Source: Micrasema longulum
Lineage: Eukaryota; Arthropoda; Insecta; Trichoptera; Brachycentridae
DNA length: 64,000 nt
Direction: 5' to 3'
Assembly (NCBI GenBank): GCA_022494885.1
Contig: JAGVSM010003515.1
Coordinates: 27,186 to 91,185, forward strand
A model generated the notes under the pieces. It was given only the letters and a program-made list of their open reading frames with translations, was not told the DNA's origin and searched no databases. Position 1 is the first letter of the stretch. Every line of letters starts with the position of its first letter. Below, piece after piece: positions 34,130 through 44,299 of the stretch. Made by a program: the position numbers and the translations under genes.

Positions 34130-34800
34130 AAAAGGATATTATATTTAATGTACCTATTTTATACACATTTTATTTTGTAAACTATGAACTTGTTTTATAT
34201 ATTGGATTAAATAAATAACTAAAAATATAACAAATCAACAATGTTTGAGTATGTCCAAAGCTTGCAGACTGGCTGGATTTCCTCCCTAGGGAGTTGTTTA
34301 TATTTAAATTTGTTTCAACAGAGAGTGAAAACATTTTGGAGAAGGGAATATGGAAGTCTAGGCATTTACAGTTCTTATGGCCTGTCATTGGCTGGTTAAA
34401 GTAACCACTTTACACACTGTGTAACATTCATCATTCTGCCTATGTTTAAACATCTACATATCCCCAACTCTTCCATCTGTTGACTTTGTGTGACGTAAAA
34501 CCTGGGAAAAGAAGAAGCATAAAAATTGGAAAATTGTTTTCAGGTGTTGCCTAGTAGGTGATTTGGTTCAGCCGGGTGAATCTCACCCGCGTGATAAGGG
34601 TTTCAGCTCTTTTACTTCACAAAAGTCAACAGATTGAAGAGTTGAGGAAATGTGGATATTCAAACATGGGCAGAATGGTGAATGTTACACAGTGTGTAAA
34701 GTTGCCACTTAAATCAGCCGATGACAGGTCATAAGCCCTGTAAATGCCTAGACTCCCATTATTGCCTTCTCAAAAATGTTTTCCCTCTCTGTTGCAACAA
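34130..34800. repeat. Repeat A pair in ZF3 intron
   Basis: A plus-oriented part (34225-34550: GTTTGAGTATGTCC, GGAAGTCTAGGCATTTACAG, TTACACACTGTGTAAC) is followed by a minus-oriented one (34550-34800: GTTACACAGTGTGTAAAGTT, ATGACAGGTCATAAGCCCTG). They form a large imperfect inverted repeat inside the intron. Confidence 0.75.
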
Positions 34801-35077
34801 ATTTATAAAATAAAAAAATCATCTCAAAACTCATTATCTAAGGCTTGAAAATTATACAATGAGTTCCCTGAAGAAATAGGAAAAACCGTCAAAAGTATGA
34901 GTTTTTATACATTTTAATAATGGAAACTATTTTCTCAATTTTAATAAGAATCATATTTTAAGGGAATTTTATCCACCTCTTTGCAATACTTTAACTTTTC
35001 ACTCCTTTTAATTTTTCCTTTCTTTATTAATATTTTTTTTGAGATTTTCGATCTCATCATTCTTGTTTTTGTTTCAG

Positions 35078-36051
35078 GTTCACAAGCAAGCCAGAAACAT
35101 TTTGAATCTTCGAAAAATCAGTCTAAGTTTTCTAAGAAGAGTTATCTAAAATCACACGACATATTAACTCATACCGGTGAGAAACCATTCTCGTGCACGG
35201 AGTGCCAATTTAAGTGTTCAGGAAAAAGTTATTTAAAATCACACATGTTAACTCATACCGGTGAAAAACTATTGTCATGCTCAGAATGCCAATTTAAATG
35301 TTTTTACAAAAGTAATTTGAAATCGCACATGTTAACTCATACCGGTGAGAGACCTTTCTCGTGCTCAGAGTGTCAATTTAAATGTTCGTTTAAAAGTAAT
35401 TTAAAATCACACATGTTAACTCACACCGGTGAGAAACCATTCTCATGCTTAGAGTGCCAATATAAATGTTCCCAAAAGAGAGATTTGCTGTTTCACATGT
35501 TAATACATACAGGTGAGAAACCATTCTCATGTTCAGAGTGCCAGTATAAATTTTTACGTAATAGTCATTTAAAAAGACACATGTTTACCCATACCGGTGA
35601 GAAACCATTCTCGTGCTCAGAGTGCCAATATAAATGTTCAAGAAAAGGCGCTTTAAAATTACACATGTTAACTCACGATGGTCAGAAACCATTATCGTGC
35701 TTACACTGCCCATATAAATGTTCACGCAAGAAAGATTTGCAATCACACATGTTTAAACATACCGGTGAGAAACCGTTCTCTTGCTCAGAGTGCCAATTCA
35801 AATGTTCAGGAAAAAGTTATTTAAAATCACACATGTTAAAACATACCGGCGAGGAACCATTTTCATGCTCAGAGTGCCAATTTAAATGTTCTTATAAAAG
35901 TAATTTTAAAAAGCACATGTTAACTCATACCGGTGAGAAACCATTATCATGCTCAGAGTGCCTGTATAAATGTTCGAGGAATGGTACTCTAAAACGTCAC
36001 ATGTTAACTCATACCGGCAAGAAACCTTTTTCATGTTCAAAGGCCAATTGA
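35078..36051 (+). CDS. ZF3 exon 2: C2H2 array, 3' frameshift
   Basis: 3' coding exon of ZF3. Acceptor TTTGTTTCAG|GTTC at 35077/35078; phase 1. It begins SSQASQKHFESSKNQSKFSK, which is a dead first finger: both zinc cysteines are replaced (Ser and Asn), and the histidines are H-x4-H. Ten intact fingers follow, with mostly TGEKP linkers and variants TGERP, DGQKP, TGEEP and TGKKP. The eleventh breaks at CSKAN and stops at 36049-36051: one base is missing relative to the repeated TGCTCAGAGTGCCAATTTAA (here TTCAAAGGCCAATTG). The frame after the lesion encodes the rest of that finger and the family's terminal finger, so a full-length protein would need the missing base. Confidence 0.87.
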
Positions 36052-36198
36052 AATGTTCCTGGAGTGGTACTTTAAAATGCCACATAACACATGCCAGAGA
36101 GAAACCATTTCCTTGCTTAGATTGTGAAAACACGTTTTCCAAAAAAGAGGATTATATTCGTCATTCATTCAATCACATTGGTGAGAAGCTCTTACTGT
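36052..36198 (+). pseudogene. Out-of-frame last two fingers of ZF3
   Basis: In the +2-shifted frame the sequence reads GQLKCSWSGTLKCHITH, then REKPFPCLDCENTFSKKEDY and IRHSFNHIGEKLLL before a stop. The terminal finger keeps its cysteines and histidines, so the frameshift is probably recent. Confidence 0.8.
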
Positions 36199-36529
36199 GA
36201 AATTACTAAAATTAATATCTAACTAAACCTGAAATGTGTCAATGATCCTTTATTTTTTTTTCTCTTCTTCGGGATTATTCTTGTGGCTTTATTTGGTAAT
36301 ATGGTGAATTTGTTGAAAATTGCGCATTCTTTGTTATTCAGTGACTGTGTTGTGGTGATTTTGCATGAACTTTATCAACAAATCTTCTGCTACTTCCAAA
36401 AAATTACCGTTTTGCTCTTGCAATATTGTTCGTCACGTTTATGTAAGTTTTAAGTGTGTATGGTTTAGAAATATTGATAATTTAGGTATAGTACAATAAT
36501 TAGATTTAAGTTGATATTAGGACTTTCAA
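36199..36529. other. No gene recognised
   Basis: Probable ZF3 3' untranslated region, then AT-rich spacer. The first 40 bases match the sequence after the stop in ZF2 and ZF5 (GTGAAATTACT). Confidence 0.5.
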
Positions 36530-37095
36530 ATTTGTTGCAACAGAGAGGGAAATTTTTTTTGAGAAGTATATGGAAGTCTAGGTATTTACAGGGCTTATGA
36601 CCTGTCATTGGCTGGTTTAGGTGGCCACTTTACACACTGTAAGATTCACCACTCTGCCTATGTTTAAACATCCACATTTCCTCAACTCTTCCACCTGTTG
36701 ACTTTAGTAAAGTAAAGGAGCTGAAACCTTTATGATGTGGGTGAGATTAATCCGGCTGAACCAAATCACCTACTAGGCAACGCCTGAAAACAATTTTCTA
36801 ATTTTTCTACTTCTTCTTTTACCAGGTAGTTAATTCAACAATGTTTGAGTATGTCTAAATGCTTGCAGATTGGCTGGATTTCCTCCCACACAGTGTTACA
36901 CAGTATGTAAAGTGGCCACTTAAACCAGCCAATGACAGTTTATAAGCCCTGTAAATGCCTAGACTCCTATATGCTCTACTCAAAAATGTTTTTCCTCTCT
37001 GGTGCAACAAATTTAAATATAAACAACTCCCTAGGGAGAAAATTAAGCCAGTCTGCAAGCATTTAGACATACTCAAACATTGTGTAATATTAGGA
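36530..37095. repeat. Repeat A inverted pair
   Basis: Plus copy 36530-36890 and minus copy 36890-37090. The halves share GGAAGTCTAGGTATTTACAG and its complement, and GTTTGAGTATGTCTAAATGC and its complement. Bases 37096-37404 beyond have nothing recognised. Confidence 0.78.
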
Positions 37096-37404
37096 CATGC
37101 ATATAAAATAATGTTCATACTGTTTTGAGACCAAATAAATAAATAAAAATTTGAAATAACGTACAGTTTTTAAGTCTTTCTCTTCTATACATTTTTTAAA
37201 TATAAAGCCATAATTTTAAGAAATATCAATTTATAAATGTCAATTACGTTGACATTTAGAACATGTCAGAAATTTGCAATATAAGACAGACAGATAAAAC
37301 ATCCTCTATGAGTATAATCATCTTCTCTTTTTTTGCCTCGGATTCTCTCTTGAATTGGACGGGAAAGTAAATAATTTCTCAAATGCGATTCACATCGATA
37401 AAAT

Positions 37405-37910
37405 AAGGTAATGACTCGCCTACCGTCTGCATTGAATTCCGCAGCGAGACTTATTTTTGGAATCTCTAAGCTCAGTCATATCACTCCACTACTTCGGGAA
37501 TTACACTGGCTACGTTTTCCACAGAGGGTGGAATACAAACTCTGTTGGCTTATGCATAAGTCACTGCTCAACTCTGCTCTGGAATATCTAAGAGTACTCT
37601 GCATTCCAGATGAACTAGCTGACAGACGTCTTACGCTTAGATAAGCCACATCTGCGTCGAAAGGAAAGGTTATTATACGTCTACGCAAAAAACGCACCAA
37701 ATTCGGCGAACGCGCATTTGCGGTCGCAGGCCCTACGGCATGGAATGCTCTCCCAGCAGAGGTCCAGCACTGTGAGAGTGAATTGATGTTTCGGAAGAAA
37801 CTTAAAACCGTGCTGTTCTCTAAATCATTTGAATAAATTACAAACAAATTACTTTGTAAAGCCCCTTGAGGTATTGAATTACGAAAATGGCGCTTTATAA
37901 GTTATCCATA
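37405..37910 (+). pseudogene. CR1/L2-type LINE 3' end
   Basis: Plus strand reads LNSAARLIFGISKLSHITPL, then LRELHWLRFPQRVEYKLCWL, one in-frame stop, and FGERAFAVAGPTAWNALPAE with LKTVLFSKSFE at the end. The pattern H-I-T-P-L-L-R-x-L-H-W-L...G-x-R-A-F-A-V-A-G-P-x-x-W-N-x-L-P is diagnostic of the CR1/L2 branch. The 3' UTR ends near ATGGCGCTTTATAAGTTATC, also in the style of that branch. Confidence 0.87.
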
Positions 37911-37937
37911 ATGTTTATTTTTTTAATCGCTTTGTAG

Positions 37938-38211
37938 AGAAGTCGAAGACCCCGTACAGACTAAAGAATTAGATCAAAAAAGTGATATTGACCATGAAGA
38001 TGAAGTTGAACAATTTGTGCTCAATTCAGAAACTAAGCAATCTGGTGAGGTTACAAATGAAGAAACAAAGCCAAATGAAGAAATCTGCCACTCTGTAGCA
38101 CTAACTATGCACAACACTCTTTCCTTTATCGTTCTTGCTCTAACTATAATGTTTTTTTTTCATCTATTGATATATTTAACATACACCTTAATTTATTTAA
38201 AAATAAATTAA
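37938..38211 (+). CDS. Possible orphan 3' exon, acidic plus C-terminal membrane span
   Basis: An open frame of about 90 codons follows a T-rich tract and TTTGTAG, which would serve as an acceptor. It reads EVEDPVQTKELDQKSDIDHE and continues acidic (DEVEQFV, NEETKPNEE). The C-terminus is strongly hydrophobic (LSFIVLALTIMFFFHLLIYL) and ends LKIN, then TAA. That resembles a tail-anchored or single-span C-terminus. I do not recognise the family, and no partner exon is visible. It may be a duplicated exon, a piece of a transposon, or chance. It lies directly behind a LINE 3' end. Confidence 0.3.
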
Positions 38212-38239
38212 GACTTATTATTTCTGGCTGCGATACGAT

Positions 38240-38345
38240 CCCACTTACTATTTAATCATGCACACACCTGAACACTTACTGCCACACTAATACACATAAA
38301 CACACATGTACACTTACTCTCCTACAAATACACATAAACACATCC
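38240..38345. repeat. CA-rich simple sequence
   Basis: Imperfect runs of ACACATAAACACA-type units. Confidence 0.7.
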
Positions 38346-38489
38346 TTTTGTTGTAACACAATTTAATAATATGTATGATTTTTATTTAGAAACGTTGCTG
38401 GTCTGTCTTTAAACAGTATTTTTTTATAAATGTTATTATATCATTGTCGACTGTTTGTTTCTTTAAAATAAATAAAGAAAAACTTCTGG

Positions 38490-38950
38490 GGAAAGATGGA
38501 ACGTGCGAGTGGACCATCAAGCCACCCAAAAAGGCCTTTTCCTAGTTTTAAAAGTTTTGACCGATGTGTGGAAAAATTGGCAGAATAGCTATGCTCCTTG
38601 CGAGAATCTCGCTGTTGATGAAATGCTTCTAATAATTCGGGGCAGGTGTGCGTTTCAGCAACACATACGTCGAAGGGAGAAAAGCAAGCACCAGTTTGTT
38701 TGGTTTCCGTGACGACAAAGGTTTGGTTTCCTACACCCCGCGCGAAAGAAATAAAGTTAACCTTGTATCAACTATGCATGGCGACGACGCCATTGATCCT
38801 CAATCTGGATATTGCAATTTGATCAAGAGTGGTGTTGATACAGCAGATCAAATGTGCGCTTCTTACAGTGTGAGCCGAAACACGAAGCGTTGGCCAATGG
38901 TGATATTCTTCGCTATGTTGAATGTTGGCGGAATCAATTCGCATTAAGGG
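38490..38950 (+). pseudogene. piggyBac transposase relic
   Basis: Plus strand reads WQNSYAPCENLAVDEMLLII, then RGRCAFQQ; a frameshift follows, then GFRDDKGLVSYTPRERNKVN, QSGYCNLIKSGVDTADQMC and TKRWPMVIFFAMLNV. The P-x-x-x-L-x-V-D-E-M and G-V-D-x-x-D-Q-M segments are typical of piggyBac transposases, with the catalytic Asp residues in place. Only the middle to C-terminal part remains. It is a different lineage from the copy at 367-1639. Confidence 0.87.
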
Positions 38951-39689
38951 GAGATCCTTAAGCCCATCATTCACCCGCAGCTGTTATAGAGCCCTGGGGG
39001 ACTGTCTGTCAGCTGCGCATAGAGGAAAGTTATTATAAATATTCCTAAGGAATACAAACTCTATGCAGATTAAGGAGGGGGGAGGAGGATATATGGACAG
39101 AGGCCAACACGTCGTCCCTACCGCTCAGGATCCCCTCAATGCCTTTGTTCTTTTAATTCAAAAATATATATTTACGCAAGCAATTTTTTTAAATATATAT
39201 TTGAACCCCTGTATTTAGTAGCCTTACGTGTCATGTACAAGGCTAAGGTACTTGGAAAAAATCGTTTTTGTTTGTCTTGGAAATGGGATGTTCGATCACT
39301 GATTTTGGTTTATTACCTTTATGAGTCCAATCACCACTGTCGCAAAGTTCAAGAACAATGGCGCGTGATACCTTTTTTTAATTACAGTGTGAATATCTGC
39401 ATATACACAAGCAATTTACAAAAATAAACGTATCCAAATATACAAAAAACTATTGCTGAAAACTATAGTAACACAACAAACATAAGTAAAAACATGGATA
39501 TTTACAATGAGAGAACGGCTCTGAATAAAGAAGGGCTCCCTGGGTGGTCAGAGGCAGAGGATCCGAAAACCACCCCGTAAAGGGAGAACAAAACAAAAGA
39601 ACGCGTGCGTTCCTCTCGGAAGGAAGCCCAGTCCCAACTGATTGAGCGTCCCACAGGAACAGTTGCCTGTCCCACCAAAACAAGTATCT
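38951..39689. other. No gene recognised
   Basis: Nothing recognised apart from short open frames without motifs. Bases 39440-39700 are somewhat richer in G+C. Confidence 0.45.
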
Positions 39690-39934
39690 ATGGCGAAAAT
39701 GAACGGCAACGTGAGACGAGGACGACCGAGGAAGACGTGGCATGATCAGATAAACCAAAATCTTAAGTCTGGTCATGTCAAAAGCAGATAGAACCGAAGG
39801 GCATGTATGACGAGATGTATGAATGTGGAGGAAGCTAGGAATGTATGCCAGGATAGACGTGTGTGGCGGTCTATTCTCTCTGCCTACCCCTACGGGGAAA
39901 TGGCGTGATGGTAGTAGTAATAGTAGTAGTAGTA
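39690..39934 (+). mobile_element. RTE-type LINE 3' end with (GTA)n tail
   Basis: Encodes GRPRKTWHDQINQNLKSGHV-like sequence, then CMNVEEARNVCQDRRVWR and SILSAYPYGEMA before the stop. The tail is GTAGTAGTAATAGTAGTAGT. Close to the copy at 22495-23022. Confidence 0.8.
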
Positions 39935-40303
39935 TAAAATCAGCTTTAAAACTAAAAAAAAAAACTAAAATAAACCTAATTACTAACGACGTTCTTACAA
40001 AGTTACATCATCTTGCAAAAACGTTAGAGATGGGACAAATTAATCAATATAATTTAACGAATAAAAAAATTATTCGTTTGATGTTGTTTATGAAAAAAGT
40101 ATAAATGTCTCATTTTTTGGTGAACAATTATGTTAAACACACTATAATAGGTTTGTATTTTCGTTTTTTATATCAATTTTCGAAAACAGAGTTTCATGAT
40201 TGCACGAAATAACTGATACAATCGATTTGATCAGTGATCAGTAATTCCCCATCACTTAGTTTGAAAACTGTCATTCTAATTAAGCTTTTTTTTTAGGACT
40301 TTA
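39935..40303 (+). repeat. Dispersed repeat G
   Basis: About 370 bp, also present at 48020-48400 in the same orientation. Shared: ACGACGTTCTTACAA, TTGCAAAAACGT, AATGTCTCA and GAGTTTCATGATTGCA. The first 150 bp are open here but closed in the second copy, so coding is not supported. Confidence 0.7.
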
Positions 40304-40309
40304 GTCGGT

Positions 40310-40810
40310 GTTGGTTTAGGGTTAGACAATCAGGTAGGTCCCGTCTTAATTTTATACTCGTCTATGGTTTTTAACCGAGCGTGCCATTTTGCTTAATCTG
40401 TGACTTTATCTGTGGTTCTACTGACAAGCGCTAAATGGTATGCGTCCTTTGCGCGTCTCCATCTAGTGGATGATAAATACACCAATTACAATATTGTTAG
40501 ACGAGTGATTGAAGATTTTACGTACAGATTGCCGCAAAAAGTAAGAAAAAAATATATATTTGGTTTTAGCAAGCACCACAACAGGTCAGGGGTGCTGAAT
40601 TATCGTCAGGCTTGAGAAAAGTCATATTTAGTTAATGTGATCTCACCGGGAATTGAACCGTGGTAAGACACGGTCAGGGGTGAGATGACGCTTATAAGTT
40701 TTAGAACACAAAATTCGTAATTAATTTAACTGTCATTTGTTATTTTTTTATGACTTATCACCAGATCAAATTATGTTTATTAACAGATTATGTTGCTACA
40801 AAGGGCCGAT
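40310..40810 (-). mobile_element. tRNA-derived SINE-3 plus shared segment
   Basis: Minus-oriented SINE-3 (CTGTGGTTCTACTGACAAGC, AATATTGTTAGACGAGTG, TAGCAAGCACCACAACAGGT, reversed B box GGAATTGAACC). Bases 40690-40810 repeat the segment at 32110-32230. Confidence 0.7.
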
Positions 40811-40929
40811 TGTTTAATCAATATTATTAGTCGAGAATCAATAAAATCAACAAAAAGCAGCACTACTTATAAATAATCAACAGGCCTTAGATGTGTACAG
40901 TTAGGTAAAATTTAAAATAGTCAAAAAAT

Positions 40930-41100
40930 ATGTAAATTTTTTATATACGACTGAATGTTTGTAGACAGACTGGATTACCTCCCTACGGAGTTATTTAGAT
41001 CTACATTTGTTGCAATGGCAGGTCATAACCCCTGTAAATGCTTAGACTTCCATATTTCCGTCTCTATTCTTTTTCCTATATTTCAACAAATTTAGAAAAT
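40930..41100. repeat. Repeat A composite
   Basis: Short plus part (GTTTGTAGACAGACTGGATT) fused to a minus part (GGCAGGTCATAACCCCTGTA, TGCTTAGACTTCCATATT). Confidence 0.65.
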
Positions 41101-41109
41101 TATGACACT

Positions 41110-41420
41110 TAGTATTTCATCTTGTCAACGAAAATTAATGAACTCTTAACCACCATAAAAGTTCGTAAAATTTTATATCTGGGGCATATAATGCGTGGGG
41201 AAAAGTACCACTTGCTTCATTTAATTCTGAAAGGCAAGATTGAGGGTCACAGAGAGGCTGGAAGAAGACAGATGTCCTGGCTGCGAAATATACGAGACTG
41301 GGCTGGCTTCAGGACTGTGGAGCAGATTTTCCGGGCAGCACAGGATAGGGAGACTTTTGCCAGAGTGATTTCCAACGTTGGGAATAACTGACAAGGCACT
41401 AAGAGAAGAAGAAGAATGAA
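41110..41420 (+). mobile_element. RTE-like LINE C-terminus with (GAA)n tail
   Basis: Reads VRKILYLGHIMRGEKYHLLH, then LKGKIEGHREAGRRQMSWLR, NIRDWAGFRTVEQIFRAAQD and a stop after NVGNN. The tail is AGAGAAGAAGAAGAATG. Well preserved but 5'-truncated. Homologue at 28500-28890. Confidence 0.82.
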
Positions 41421-41639
41421 AATTAATATAAAATGTAACTTAAGTAATTAATTACTCTTCTTTTATATTCGCGATAACTCACTAATAACAGTGGGTTAAG
41501 TGTTATTTGAGAACGTCAAAATGACTTTAACTTTAATTTCATCACCGTTCTTCAGTTCAGTGTTGAAATGCGGCGTTTATTAGCAAAAATTCAAAGCATC
41601 TTTTTGCAATACAAAAATAATTTAAAACAAATACATGAA

Positions 41640-41790
41640 TATATTACAACAGAGATGAAGAACATTTTAGAGAAGGGAATATAGAAGTCTAGGTATCCAC
41701 AGGGCGTATCACCTTTCATTGGCCTGTTTAAATGGTCACTTTACACACTTTGTAACATTCACCATTCTGCCCATATTTGTACATTAACAC
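41640..41790 (+). repeat. Repeat A fragment
   Basis: Carries TACAACAGAGATGAAGAACA, GAAGTCTAGGTATCCACAGG and TTTACACACTTTGTAACATT. Confidence 0.75.
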
Positions 41791-41799
41791 ATAAAACAA

Positions 41800-42720
41800 C
41801 AACAAACCATCACGCCGTTTCCCCGTAAGGGTAGGCAGATCTTTGTATACAGATCTCGCTTCCTCTACATTCATACATCTTCTCATGCACGTGCGCCGAT
41901 TATTCCGACTTTTAACATGTCCATCTTCAAGTATTGTTGGATTTGGTCATGCCATGTCTTTCTCGGTCTTCCTCTATTTCTGCATCCATCAACATTCGCA
42001 TTGTAAATATTCTTAGCCGTTCTCTCGCTGTCCATTCGTTCTACATGTCCAAATCAGCGCAGAGCTCCTTTCTTGATTTTGTCGATAATGCTTGTCTCAG
42101 CCTTACAAAATATACGGATCTCTACATTTGTGCATCTATCGTACACAGTTTTACCACACATTCGCCCGAGAGATCGCATTTTGACAGCATTTAGCCTTCT
42201 TTCATCCTTGTTTCTCCAAATCCATACTTCGCTCCCATACATCAGGGTCGGGACCAGGACTCCGTTGTGAACTGCCGATTTTGCCTCTTGTGACAAACAT
42301 TTATTTGCCAAGGTCGATTTAAGTGCGCCGTTCACTCTGTTCCCGGCACTCACCCTCCTTTCAATATCTTTCTCAGTCATTCCATCCCTGGTAAACATAC
42401 TTCCCAGATACACAAATTCCTCTACTTGTTTTAGTATAACTCCATTCACAGTGATTTCACATTTAGTCATACTTTCATTTCTTTCAAAAACCATCACATT
42501 GGATGTATCCACGTTCATCAGCAAATGGCTTGGCTCCCTCGCATACAGCGTAGACCTTTGTTATCAAGAATTGCAGTTCCTCTTTGTTGTTAGCAAGAAG
42601 CACGGCATCGTCAGCATACAAAAGAAAATTGACATTTAAATCACCCATTTTTGCTCTCATTCTTAAGCCTTTCAGTTATTTCATGCGGTTATCGATATAC
42701 ACGTTGAACAGCCATGGTGA
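41800..42720 (-). pseudogene. RTE-type LINE reverse transcriptase, best copy in window
   Basis: The minus strand reads NVNFLLYADDAVLLANNKEE with an intact Y-A-D-D (42607-42618), then SNVMVFERNESMTKCEITVN, FVYLGSMFTRDGMTEKDIER, LVPTLMYGSEVWIWRNKDER and MCGKTVYDRCTNVE. The C-terminus has RKTWHDQ and CMNVEEARSV-like parts. About three frameshifts are present. The 5' third, including the endonuclease, is absent; 12450-13440 shows what a related endonuclease looks like. Confidence 0.85.
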
Positions 42721-42724
42721 CATA

Positions 42725-42960
42725 TATATTTTTTCTATTCTTTCATATGTGTATGTTAGTAAAGTTAGAGAGCTGAAACCTTTATTATTGACCCGTGGAC
42801 TTCTAGGTTTGTATATTCCCTTCTCTAAATGTTCTAAATGTTTTTCATTCATCTTAAGTGTTATACTAACAGTTTCCTGAATTTGAATCCAGTCCTTGTC
42901 TACAAAAATTTGAACAAACTCAAATCATTGTTGTTAAATAAATATATTTTCTTTAATGTG
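42725..42960. repeat. Repeat A composite
   Basis: Plus part with AGTTAGAGAGCTGAAACCTT; minus part with TTCTCTAAATGTTC, AATCCAGTCCTTGTCTACAA and AATTTGAACAAACTCAAA. Confidence 0.65.
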
Positions 42961-43054
42961 AAATTCATCATTATCATTCCCTTTTCGCACCTAATGGTGC
43001 ATAGGGTACTGCATTGGTTAAACAATCGCAGCGTATCTTGATATTTTTTTTGTT

Positions 43055-43235
43055 ACATGAAGGTAAGATGATCAGTCCTTCGCTTCAGGTACCAGTACAG
43101 GGACTTTTAAATATTCTAGTGTGAAAACATCCTTTTAAATAAATATTTCAAATCAACCATGTCGGGAATCGAACCTGAGATCTCTTGCATGGTAGACAAA
43201 CGCGCTGACCATTACACCACGAGGCCGACATGTAA
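43055..43235 (-). mobile_element. tRNA-derived SINE-2
   Basis: The minus strand begins ATGTCGGCCTCGTGGTGTAA, has a perfect B box GGTTCGATTCCCG, and continues into a body with TACCTGAAGCGAAGGACTGA and CTTACCTTCATGTA. Spacing from the T loop to the 3' end is too short for a tRNA. A plus copy is at 31870-32060 and a head-only piece at 50095-50150. Confidence 0.72.
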
Positions 43236-43459
43236 TTACATGAATGTATTACTAGCAGCTTCAGATACAAAAATATATGTTTAAAGCCACGTGTTAGGTA
43301 CATATAGTTGACATATTTGTATAACATTATTTGCGTTATTTTATTATTTTAAAAGATAACTTGTATTTGATTTTATTTCCGAATTGTGATTTTATTTTTT
43401 ATTTAAATGATTTTTTATAATTTGCTGGGTCTTCATTTTCAGGTTTAAGTAAGAGAAAT

Positions 43460-44129
43460 ATGGAATTCGCTCCAGTGAATATTAAAGCTGAACCGGGGAC
43501 TGGCGATGTAGAAGAAGGTACTCTCCTTACTGGGAAATGGGCGCTACGTCCTCCCAGTGGCGAGAAGCCAGATATTGCTACCGTGAAGGCTGAACCAGAG
43601 ACTAGCGATGATAAAAGAGGTACTCTCCTTACTGGGGAATGGGCGCTACGTCACCCCAGTGGCGAGGAGCCAGATATTACTACCGTGAAGGCTGAACCAG
43701 AGACTAGCGATGATAAAGGAGGTACTCTCAATACTGGGGAAAGGGCGCTACGTCTCAGCAGTTGCGAGAAGCCATATATTGCTACCGTGAAGGCTGAACC
43801 AGAGACTAGCGATGATAAAGGAGGTACTCTTCTTACTGGGGAATGGGCGTTACGTCACCCCAGTGGCGAGGAGCCAGATATTACTACCGTGAAGGCTGAA
43901 CCAGAGACTAGCGATGTTGAAGGAGGTACTCTCCTTACTGGGGAAGGGGCGCTACGTCCTCCCAGTGGCGAGGAGCCAGATATTGCTACCGTGAAGGCTG
44001 AACCAGGGACCAGTACTGACCGGCCTAGGATAACCAGCGATATAAAGAACTTCACAGAGATTGATGTTGACTATCCCGACATTAAGCAAGAATGTTTGGA
44101 TCCCTCTCGTCAACATAAAATGGCTTCAA
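43460..44129 (+). CDS. ZF4 exon 1: longest SUMO-motif array (type A)
   Basis: First coding exon of ZF4, 670 nt, phase 1 at donor TTCAA|GTAAGT. The acceptor TTCATTTTCAG gives exon start 43443; ATG 43460 opens MEFAPVNIKAEPGTGDVEEG. Four exact-length 102-bp (34-residue) tandem units begin at 43577, 43679, 43781 and 43883; the next partial unit starts at 43985. There are seven hydrophobic-K-x-E sites: IKAE, VKAE five times and terminal IKQE. The unit has the form [AT]TVKAEPETSDDKxGTLLTGE...LRxPSGEEPDI. S/T residues just after each site are followed by acids, giving CK2-like S-D-x-E in some units. No known domain matches. Function as a SUMO or SUMO-partner scaffold is inferred. Confidence 0.8.
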
Positions 44130-44299
44130 GTAAGTAATATTTTTTGATACGCTGTAACTCTGTCTTTCCTCAATTTATTTATTTGGAAGAACAACACAAG
44201 ATTCTTAGACAATTGACATGAGTCCAATGAGAGTTTTTCACAACTAAAGTTATCACTTTTTGTGAACATACTAATTAATAAATCGAGTTGGAAAAGTTA

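Noticed and set aside
43160..43235. Possible tRNA gene on the minus strand (perfect B box, Asp/Gly-like arms)
   Set aside because: The 3' side is too short for a T stem plus acceptor stem, and the sequence continues into a SINE body that recurs at 31870-32060.
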